The translations under genes and the position numbers were made by a program. Under the pieces are notes generated by a model, which was given only the letters and a program-made list of their open reading frames with translations, was not told the origin of the DNA and did not search any database. From the IMG/VR virus record IMGVR_UViG_3300007074_000118, positions 1-22,811 of that record: 22,811 nucleotides of DNA. One strand, given 5' to 3'. The DNA is from a virus. Shown in pieces: positions 7,205-14,537 of the stretch; within the stretch, counting starts at the first letter, position 1; each line of letters opens with the position of its first letter.

Positions 7205-9288
7205 CTCTACTCAGAGAAGTACCTAGCGCTCCTGACTCTGATGAGGGCTACGATTTACCGGCTGACTTCTGGGACGACGTCTCGGAGGAGATTCAATCTC
7301 CTGCCAGTGTGATCCCGGAGCTTCTTGACAGCAGCGATCTAGTAAAAGCCCTTCCCGAGATGAAAAATCTAGCCAACTACGGGGGTACTACACTAGAAGC
7401 GAACTTACAGTTAGCTGTAGCCAGAGCAAATATTTTTAGAAACAAAATCCGTGAAGTAAAGTCACTTATAGGTAATAACGCCGATGTTCTTGGCCCTAAC
7501 TGGCAGCTAGAAACTGCTAGTGCAAGGGGTGTGTTTGGCGCTACTGTAAATACTCAAGACTTAGCTCTCCTGATTACCAGGCCTTCAGTCGATGAATTTA
7601 AACGTTCGGCGTCCTATCGTCCTTTAGGCGGGAGCGCTGAAGACTTTGCCTACTTCCTAGAATTTCTAAGAGCTGACAGGCCGAACGACGGCGTGGCTCA
7701 GACAGTAGACAGGCTCTTTGCATCCGGAGTTAAGTTCAAACCAGTCATAGGCGCGTCTAGTCCAGTTGGACTAGTACAAATTCCATACGAAATAAAGAGA
7801 GACAGTGAGGGCAAGCCTATCAGCGCTGCCCCTTCTGTAGACACTAAGGAATACAAAGAAGCTTTAACTACGCTCTCTGAGTTTTCACTTAACAACACTT
7901 CTGCGATGAACTTTGACCCTCGCTCAGTTATCCTAAGGATCAGTGGGACCCAGGCCAACTTCGAGGAGGCGTACTCTGACATCTCTCCTAATACTAGGGA
8001 CCTAACCAGGGCTCAGGGAGTAAACTTCGTTACTAGGGCAGATGGGTCAGAGATTGGGGTGTCGGAGATATCTTCTCCCCTGCTCCGTAGCTCAAAATCC
8101 GTAATACTAATAAACCATGAATTCGCTTCTAGCTTAGAAGGAGAATTTGGAGGAGATACCTCTATAACAGAGACTGTATTACACGAGTACGGCCACAGTC
8201 TGCACAGAAGTATCGACCCACTATGGGGCGATGAGAGGGGCGGTGAGCTAGATGCTCGCTATTCCGATGTTCGCGATCAAGAAGTGTCTAGCTACGGACA
8301 AAATAACGATCAGGAACATTTTGCAGAAGCGTACGCTAAGTACCTGTATACGGGTGAAGCAACAGACGAATACAAGAAATTTCTTAAAGATACTCTCGGC
8401 ATTTATAAGTTTGATCTAAACGCTGCATTCCCGAAATACCTTAGAGGAAATAATTTTAGGGACGATTTTATCTCGTACTTACAAAACAATACCGATCTCA
8501 AGGGGTACTCCATCGATTGGTCAAGTTCCAGTAGCGTCGGATCTGTTCCAGACTCTGTTTTAATGGACAGAGCTCAGAGAGCAGTGACTAGGGGGGAAGG
8601 TCTGTCTAGAGAAACGGTAAGCCTTAGCGGTAGTCTAATAGCACCTAATGGCTCGTCTGCGGGAACGATTTCTAGGACTTTGACTAGAGGATCAGATGGC
8701 ACCTTAAGCGTATACCACGACCTGTTCAAACTAAAGTCTTCTCATCAAGGCAAGGGGTTAGGCCAAAATGTTATCGAGGGCAGCTTTGCCTATTATAGGA
8801 GCATTGGCGTAGATAAAGTATCAGTCACCGCAGCATTAGATAACGGGCCGTACATGTGGGCCCTTATGGATTTCGATTTCTCGTCCGAAGAACAGCGCAG
8901 TAAGCGTCATATTTACACTCAGAACACTGCCGCTGCCTTGAAGGCATATGAAGGCAATCAGGATGCCTATTCGAATATGACTCCAACTGAAATAGCAGCA
9001 GACATAATGCCACAAATAAGCGTAGTACCAACAAATAGCGGCGTTAATTATGGCCCTGGGAGCATCAGACGATTGATAGAATCACTTAGAGAAAACGGCT
9101 GGGTAGTAGATAATAACTTCATAAACGAGTTAACCTCTATTGCTGAATTGCCTGTTTCGGATGTGACACCTAAAATGATTGCTACTATAGGAAGAAACAA
9201 TAAGCGTACTCAGACTAAGAATTCTTCTTCTCTCGGTAGGTTTATTATGATGACCGTAGGTTCTTGGAGAGGTGAAAGGAGGCCATAA
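7180..9288 (+). CDS. Frameshift extension: zinc metallopeptidase and GNAT-like domains
   Basis: The interval given is the -1 frame after the slip, about 702 residues fused to the preceding 927. The only independent start is GTG at 7309, whose nearest SD-like GGAGGAG ends 18 bases upstream, too far to be convincing. Using numbering from that GTG, HEYGHSLH is at residues 292-299 and QEHFAEAYAKYL at 335-346. This gives His292, Glu293, His296 and a downstream Glu (336 or 340), the layout of gluzincin-type metallopeptidases with a second Glu-rich helix, as in ATLF-like phage domains. Near residue 479, HQGKGLGQNVIEG resembles the GNAT acetyl-CoA motif, and ALDNGPYMWALMDFDF follows as in GNAT tails. 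Such combinations occur in polyvalent phage proteins. It ends in a TAATG overlap with the next gene. Confidence 0.75.
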   Translation, partial: SLGPDQGLALLREVPSAPDSDEGYDLPADFWDDVSEEIQSPASVIPELLDSSDLVKALPEMKNLANYGGTTLEANLQLAVARANIFRNKIREVKSLIGNNADVLGPNWQLETASARGVFGATVNTQDLALLITRPSVDEFKRSASYRPLGGSAEDFAYFLEFLRADRPNDGVAQTVDRLFASGVKFKPVIGASSPVGLVQIPYEIKRDSEGKPISAAPSVDTKEYKEALTTLSEFSLNNTSAMNFDPRSVILRISGTQANFEEAYSDISPNTRDLTRAQGVNFVTRADGSEIGVSEISSPLLRSSKSVILINHEFASSLEGEFGGDTSITETVLHEYGHSLHRSIDPLWGDERGGELDARYSDVRDQEVSSYGQNNDQEHFAEAYAKYLYTGEATDEYKKFLKDTLGIYKFDLNAAFPKYLRGNNFRDDFISYLQNNTDLKGYSIDWSSSSSVGSVPDSVLMDRAQRAVTRGEGLSRETVSLSGSLIAPNGSSAGTISRTLTRGSDGTLSVYHDLFKLKSSHQGKGLGQNVIEGSFAYYRSIGVDKVSVTAALDNGPYMWALMDFDFSSEEQRSKRHIYTQNTAAALKAYEGNQDAYSNMTPTEIAADIMPQISVVPTNSGVNYGPGSIRRLIESLRENGWVVDNNFINELTSIAELPVSDVTPKMIATIGRNNKRTQTKNSSSLGRFIMMTVGSWRGERRP

Positions 9289-9626
9289 TGGACTACTCAG
9301 CGGAGTATCGAGAGCTATTAAAAAGCTTTACTAGCGAACGAAATCTAGATTACGATCTCGATGAATGGCCCGAGGACGCCCAACGGGCTTTTGGAGAGCT
9401 AGACGAATCATTAATGTTTAAGTACCTGGACTTTCTAAAATCCAGGGGTGCAGAGACCGAAAGTGATGATTTTTATATGATTGATGTGACTGTCGATACA
9501 GAAGATGGTCCCGACTATTCAACCATAGACGTCAGAACTCTATCATTAGAGAAGCTTTCAAAGCTTTGCTCTGTGTTTCCACAGTATAATAAATACTACT
9601 TTAATAAAGTAGCAGAGTCACTATAA
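9288..9626 (+). CDS. Small acidic protein, function unknown
   Basis: This 112-residue, strongly acidic protein is coupled to the metallopeptidase frame by a TAATG overlap. It has the best ribosome binding site so far in the window, AAAGGAGG ending at 9282 with five bases to the ATG. It looks like a single compact domain. There is an N-terminal helix region (EYRELLKSF), a DEWPEDAQRAFGELDESL helix, then an acidic beta-like segment DFYMIDVTVDTEDGPDYSTIDV and a C-terminal helix rich in Tyr and Asn. I do not recognise the family. Its size, acidity and position directly after a multidomain effector-like gene would fit an immunity or chaperone partner, but nothing in the sequence proves this. Confidence 0.6.
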   Translation: MDYSAEYRELLKSFTSERNLDYDLDEWPEDAQRAFGELDESLMFKYLDFLKSRGAETESDDFYMIDVTVDTEDGPDYSTIDVRTLSLEKLSKLCSVFPQYNKYYFNKVAESL

Positions 9627-9688
9627 AATTTAGTGTGCTAAAATTGTAGCTAGATCCAGTCTAGCGAGCGAAGAATAGGATCGGACAT

Positions 9689-10090
9689 ATGGCCGAAGAG
9701 CAAGAGTACGATATCTCTCCTGAACCTACTATTTATTTTTACGTAAATAAAGAGACAGAGTCGGTAGAGTATATTTCCATGTATACCATTTTTGGTATTA
9801 CCGTTAGACCTGAGGGAGAAAAGTGGAGGTCTGGGTCAAGAGATGACCTAGAAAAGTACTATTCCTCTAGCTACGAGATTTGGTCATACGAATGGGATAA
9901 CTCAGACGACACTCCTGGCAGCGGCGCTCCCCTTGATCCAGATGATGAAGACGGATGGGAGATTGACCTCATCCAAGATTGGGCAAAGGGGTCAACACTC
10001 AGTAGGGCTGACATAGAAAAGGTCTGCAGAATGGTGAGCTCGGGAGACTATGTAACTAAAGAAGAAGCCGAAAGCTTCCCTGGAGAATGA
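9689..10090 (+). CDS. Small acidic protein, function unknown
   Basis: This 133-residue acidic protein starts at ATG 9689 with AGGA at 9677-9680. The 62-base gap before it contains a TAAAAT box at 9639-9644 without a good -35, and a small CTAGA/TCTAG hairpin near 9650-9664. The N-terminal half alternates aromatic and beta-prone residues (TIYFYVNKETESVEYISMYTI). The middle has an Asp-rich linker (SDDTPGSGAPLDPDDEDGW), and the C-terminal third is helical (SRADIEKVCRMVSSGDYVTKEEAE). No family is recognised. The stop overlaps the first codon of the next gene as ATGA. Two consecutive small acidic genes between the multidomain gene and the capsid protease may be accessory or partner proteins (inference). 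Confidence 0.58.
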   Translation: MAEEQEYDISPEPTIYFYVNKETESVEYISMYTIFGITVRPEGEKWRSGSRDDLEKYYSSSYEIWSYEWDNSDDTPGSGAPLDPDDEDGWEIDLIQDWAKGSTLSRADIEKVCRMVSSGDYVTKEEAESFPGE

Positions 10091-13000
10091 CCTTGTCTAA
10101 AAATCGCATGTATACCATCCCTGGCGGCGTCCAGAATGAAGCTAAAAAAGCTCTAAACTGGCGCAAGGAAACCAAGAGGGGTGGCACCCCCGTAGGGATT
10201 AGCAGTGCTCGCACGCTTGCAAAAGGCGGCCAAATTGGCCTCGAGAAGATTCGCCACATCGCTAAGTATTTCCCTCGTCACGAAGTTGACAAAAAAGCAA
10301 AAGGCTATGAGCGCGGAGAAGATGGCTTCCCGTCTAACGGTCGTATTGCTTGGGCACTTTGGGGTGGGGACGCCGGACAGAGATGGGCTTCTGCAATTGT
10401 AGAGCGTGAAAACAAGAAAGCAATTGCTGCGGGCGGCTATGGCTTTGTGGACGGTCCAACAGGTTTTGAGAACACGCCACATTATGAGCCAGATCTAAAG
10501 GCTTTCAAACAAGCCCACGAATTAGATCTTTTTCTCGGGCCAGAGTTTATGGCTCGTGTTCGTCTAGACAACTCCGCCATTGACCGTCTGTATAAAATTG
10601 ACGTTGACGGCATGGTATCCGTCTGGGACGATTGCGGCTGGGACGACATGGGCCACGTAGATGGAGATGTCTACTCATACGACAGAGCGCTAGATGTTGA
10701 TATCGAAATCTCCGCGTTTGACCATGTACTTATTGATCCTTCAGCCGCAGTTATTATCTCTGCGTTTCTACAAGCTCGCCCTAACCAGCCAGTTACGCTG
10801 AACGAGATAGACCCAGAAGAGACCAGGCTTGTAGCAGATGGTCTTATGGAAGAAGATTTTGGAATGATCGACAGGGTTATGACTGCCGCTGGCGAGTCCC
10901 CTACCGACACCGATGGTGACTACACCCCCGAAGAGCGCTCAAATCTTGCAAAAACCCAGCCTAGAGATGCAAGTGGACTATTCGTAAAAGTGGGCTCCCG
11001 TACTATCGTTGCCGGAGATAAAGAACGTGGCTCTGGAAAGATTACCAGTATTGACTACAAGGCTGGAAAAGTTAACGTTCTACTTGACAGCGGTAAAAGC
11101 ATAGCTGTAGATCCTAAATTTACTCAAGGCGAAGAGAGTTACGACGGACCGTCAATGGTCCCTACCAGTACGCCTACTATTGACTTCAAAGGTATTATAG
11201 GGGAGCCTAGAACTCCTCGAAATTCTAAAATTGCACAATTGCCTGGAACGCTTCCTCAGATGACTGATAGCGACTTAGGGTTGCTTATTCGTGACTTCCC
11301 AGCTTATGTAGCCAAGATGAGAGCGTCCTATAAGACATATGATGACAGTCCTAAGGGCTTAAAGGCGTATGACAAGAAACTTGTAAAAGAACGCCACGGA
11401 ATTAATGCCGCGGCAGCTAAAGAAGACGACTCTATCAATGAGCCTTCTGATTCCGATGTCCCTGCTAAGTACCTAGCTATCGTCTCCCCTGAGGATAAAG
11501 GTGCAGTTATGGATGTGGTTGCCATTGTTCCGGCGTCCAAGACGTCCACCGAGCCATCCATATATGAGCGTCGAGAAGGTAAGTGGCAGAAGAACGATCA
11601 AATACTGCTCGACCTAAAGTCTGCAACACCTCCTCCAGTTGTTGAACTAGACGACTCAGAAGTTCTAAATGATGTTCTCAAGCAGGCAGATGAAGCTACT
11701 GGCGTTCAGGCTTCTGCGTACGAGTTCTCCATTTTCTGGGAAAGGGTAGTAGAGCCGTTGCTTGCAGCTGGCGGTGCTGACCGTAACCGTGGCAATGCAG
11801 ATGCACTTCGTCGCTACTGGACTAAGGGCAAGGGCGCAGCGAAGATCCGTTGGAACACTCCCGGCGACTGGACTCGATGTGTTCGCCAACTCTCTAAATA
11901 CATGGGCCCCCGCGCGAAGGGCTACTGCCAGCTTCGCCACAAGGAAGTAACTGGTGTCTACACTGGAAGCGAGAAAAATGTTGGAAAGAAGAAAGGCTTA
12001 AAAGCTTCTACTTCGCTATTTGCAACTGAGCAAGAACTTGATTCAGCAGTCTTTGAAAAGTCCCGTCTATCAGCGATAGCAGCAGACGCCCGTGAAAAAG
12101 TTGGACTACTTGCCGGTGCTTCAGCGACTAAGCCTGGAGCTACTTTCTTTGTCCCAATGATAGTTCCAGAGGGAGCAGAGTCTGGTGACGGACGTAAGTT
12201 TGAGAAGGGGGCTATCAGCGTTAGAGATCTCCCTGTGCCTCTTTTGTGGCAGATTAAGACTGGGTCCGGGCATGACGGCTCAGTTGTTGTTGGTCGAATT
12301 GATTACATTGAGAGAATTGAAGGCGGCATGGGAAATGCTACCGGCGTATTTGACTCAGGACCATATGGTCGTGAAGCAGAACGCTTAGTTCGTTACGGTT
12401 TCTTGCGCGGTGTTTCGGTTGATTTGGACCAGTTTGAAGCAAGGGAAGATAAAAAGTCAAAGGTAGAAAACTCAGAAGACAGCGAAATTATGAGTAAGGA
12501 TAAACTTACTATAAATAAAGCAAGAATAATGGCTGCTACAATTGTAGCTAAGCCCGCATTCCAGGAATGCACTATTTCATTGCAAAACCAAGGGGATGAA
12601 GAGGACTATATGCCCGAGAAAGACGGCGTCTACGAAGAGTGCATTGATGGTCTTTGCGACCTCGAGCCAATTATGGCTTCCGGGTACCTAGAATCTGAGA
12701 TCCCAATGGCCCCGCCTACTTCTTGGTTCAAGGACCAGAAGCTGGATAGGCCTACTCCCTTAACAGTAGACAAAGACGGCCGTATCTATGGTCACATTGC
12801 CGCATGGCACGTTAGCCACATTGGACTACCACGTTCAACAAAGCCTCCTCGCTCTCGTAGTAAGTACGCATACTTCAACACTGGAGTAGTGCGGACTGAA
12901 GATGGTACTGACGCGACAGTCGGTCAACTTACTCTTGCTGGTGGGCACGCTCCACTAAATGCTAGTGCTGCCGATGCAGCAAAGCACTATGATGATACTG

Positions 13001-14418
13001 CTTCTGCTATTGCAGACGTTCACGCTGGCGAAGATCAGTACGGTATTTGGGTAGCTGGGTCTTTGCGTCCAACCGCAGACGAGATGCAGGTTCGTGCACT
13101 CCGTGCTTCTGCTCCATCTGGAGACTGGCGTCCAATTAATGGTTCCTTAGAACTGGTTGCTGTTTGCCAAGTTAACGTTCCTGGATTCCCCACTGCTCGT
13201 GCAATGATTGCATCGGGTAAGATTTTGGCACTAGTTGCTGCTGGAGCTAGTCACATGGCTGCCCTCAAGAGTCAAGCCGTTCAAGCTCTCGCCTACAGAG
13301 CAGGCACCTTAGGTCAGCTCGCCGCTACTGCTCCAGACCTAAAGATCCGTGTCAGGGAAGCAAAGAAGTCTCTTCGCGCAGCAAACCTTCAAGCACTCAC
13401 TGCTGGTGCAGCTAACATGCGTGAGAGCGCCCTGACCGCGGCCGCTGTCGCAGAGCTAGCCAAAATCTCGGACGACGAGAGAATGGAACTCGCTAAGAAG
13501 GGCCACGCAATGGAAGACGGCGCGTACCCGATCCGTGATGAGTCTGACTTGCGCAATGCTATCCAAGCGTATGGACGAGCAAAGGCTTCTGAGAGACGAG
13601 CTGTCCGTAGACACATCACCAAACGTGCACGAGCACTTAAGAAGTATGACCTTATCCCTCAACAGTGGAAAAACGTAAGCTCCATGGAGGCGGCCGAAAA
13701 AGTAGCGTCCATGCGTGCAAGCATTACAGCCTTTTCCTACTCGGAATTTGCTGAGGGGGATGAAGACGAAATCTCTGAAACTGAGCTAAAGAAGCTAAAA
13801 GACGCAAAGTCTGAAGCCGACAAGCAAACCGAAGAAGAGATTGAAGCAGCTAAGGACGTCAAGTCTGGTAAAATAGACCCCAACGGTCTAGACGAGGATG
13901 GCAAGCCTAAATACATCTCCGGTGTAAACCAGCCACGCGACGCAAAGGGTAAGTACCGAACGGTTCTGGCTCGCCTAAAACAGAACTTAGGTGTTGCAGG
14001 TCTGGCAAAAGCATTGAAAAAAGCTGAAGATGCCGAGAACCTAGACTTTGCTGGTAACTATCAGGCTTCTGCGGACGCAAGCGGTGAGCTGCTTGGTATG
14101 ATCGACCGTATTGACTCTAAGGCGCTTAACCCGGAGGCTTTAGAAAATGTTCGTGCAACTGCCGGAGAGTTGGGGACAGTTATTGCTAACTTACCTCTAC
14201 CCTTTGGCCAGGATGCAGAAAAATTAAGATTTAGCGATCTACCGTCTGGGCTCAAGGACCTCATCGGTCAGATGATTACTCGTGTCGAGGCAAAAATCGG
14301 TAAAAAGGATGCGGATATTGCTACGCAAGATCTAAGATCCTACATGTCGGGTGCAGATTTGTACTCTCAGGGTGAAGTTCAATCTGAGATGAGCACGCTG
14401 CTCCGACTCCTTACCTAA
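10087..14418 (+). CDS. Capsid maturation protease polyprotein (S78-like) with multiple head modules
   Basis: A 1443-codon gene. ATG 10087 overlaps the upstream stop, but TTG at 10093 has GGAG (10082-10085) at seven bases and may be the real start. Modules in order: residues about 20-105 carry GGTPVG...RHEVDKK...PSNGRIAWALWGGD, a recurrent phage N-terminal module; a QPRD tag is at 291; residues about 575-640 have RRYWTKGKGAAKIRW and KGYC...RH. Residues about 685-800 are the prohead protease, with His729 in GHDGSVVVG and Ser777 in RGVSVDL as probable catalytic residues. Residues about 880-1065 hold GRIYGHIAAWH, GGHAPL, KHYDD and SGDWRPI motifs seen in actinophage maturation proteins. Residues about 1143-1195 contain KRARALKKYDLIP, and a second QPRD tag is at 1282. 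It presumably cleaves itself and the capsid protein. Individual module functions beyond the protease are unknown. Confidence 0.8.
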   Translation: MTLSKNRMYTIPGGVQNEAKKALNWRKETKRGGTPVGISSARTLAKGGQIGLEKIRHIAKYFPRHEVDKKAKGYERGEDGFPSNGRIAWALWGGDAGQRWASAIVERENKKAIAAGGYGFVDGPTGFENTPHYEPDLKAFKQAHELDLFLGPEFMARVRLDNSAIDRLYKIDVDGMVSVWDDCGWDDMGHVDGDVYSYDRALDVDIEISAFDHVLIDPSAAVIISAFLQARPNQPVTLNEIDPEETRLVADGLMEEDFGMIDRVMTAAGESPTDTDGDYTPEERSNLAKTQPRDASGLFVKVGSRTIVAGDKERGSGKITSIDYKAGKVNVLLDSGKSIAVDPKFTQGEESYDGPSMVPTSTPTIDFKGIIGEPRTPRNSKIAQLPGTLPQMTDSDLGLLIRDFPAYVAKMRASYKTYDDSPKGLKAYDKKLVKERHGINAAAAKEDDSINEPSDSDVPAKYLAIVSPEDKGAVMDVVAIVPASKTSTEPSIYERREGKWQKNDQILLDLKSATPPPVVELDDSEVLNDVLKQADEATGVQASAYEFSIFWERVVEPLLAAGGADRNRGNADALRRYWTKGKGAAKIRWNTPGDWTRCVRQLSKYMGPRAKGYCQLRHKEVTGVYTGSEKNVGKKKGLKASTSLFATEQELDSAVFEKSRLSAIAADAREKVGLLAGASATKPGATFFVPMIVPEGAESGDGRKFEKGAISVRDLPVPLLWQIKTGSGHDGSVVVGRIDYIERIEGGMGNATGVFDSGPYGREAERLVRYGFLRGVSVDLDQFEAREDKKSKVENSEDSEIMSKDKLTINKARIMAATIVAKPAFQECTISLQNQGDEEDYMPEKDGVYEECIDGLCDLEPIMASGYLESEIPMAPPTSWFKDQKLDRPTPLTVDKDGRIYGHIAAWHVSHIGLPRSTKPPRSRSKYAYFNTGVVRTEDGTDATVGQLTLAGGHAPLNASAADAAKHYDDTASAIADVHAGEDQYGIWVAGSLRPTADEMQVRALRASAPSGDWRPINGSLELVAVCQVNVPGFPTARAMIASGKILALVAAGASHMAALKSQAVQALAYRAGTLGQLAATAPDLKIRVREAKKSLRAANLQALTAGAANMRESALTAAAVAELAKISDDERMELAKKGHAMEDGAYPIRDESDLRNAIQAYGRAKASERRAVRRHITKRARALKKYDLIPQQWKNVSSMEAAEKVASMRASITAFSYSEFAEGDEDEISETELKKLKDAKSEADKQTEEEIEAAKDVKSGKIDPNGLDEDGKPKYISGVNQPRDAKGKYRTVLARLKQNLGVAGLAKALKKAEDAENLDFAGNYQASADASGELLGMIDRIDSKALNPEALENVRATAGELGTVIANLPLPFGQDAEKLRFSDLPSGLKDLIGQMITRVEAKIGKKDADIATQDLRSYMSGADLYSQGEVQSEMSTLLRLLT

Positions 14419-14524
14419 AAAGTAGGGTAAAATTATCCCTAGGTGAAGCGCCTCGCGTTTATTCGATGAGTCCCTAAACCTTGACTGTAATCAAGGATGC
14501 TAGACATCCAACAATAACTGGCCT

Positions 14525-14537
14525 AGGAGGTACAGTG
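14525..14537 (+). promoter_or_regulatory. Strong ribosome binding site setting the capsid gene start at GTG
   Basis: AGGAGG at 14525-14530 is followed after four bases by GTG at 14535, in frame with the capsid protein. The farther TTG at 14481 has no SD-like sequence in front of it. For a gene that must be highly translated, the GTG is the better supported start and shortens the product from 736 to 718 residues. The alternative would mean the AGGAGG only happens to encode Leu-Gly-Gly. Confidence 0.65.

Noticed and set aside
7309-7311. GTG as an independent start for the metallopeptidase frame
   Set aside because: The nearest GGAGGAG ends 18 bases away, too far. The frame is open upstream through the slippery site, and the read-in peptide looks like ordinary protein. 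Kept only as a fallback.
12185-12388. Small forward frame overlapping the prohead protease core, and similar short frames within large genes
   Set aside because: They lie inside strongly supported coding sequence with conserved catalytic motifs and have no starts with ribosome binding sites.
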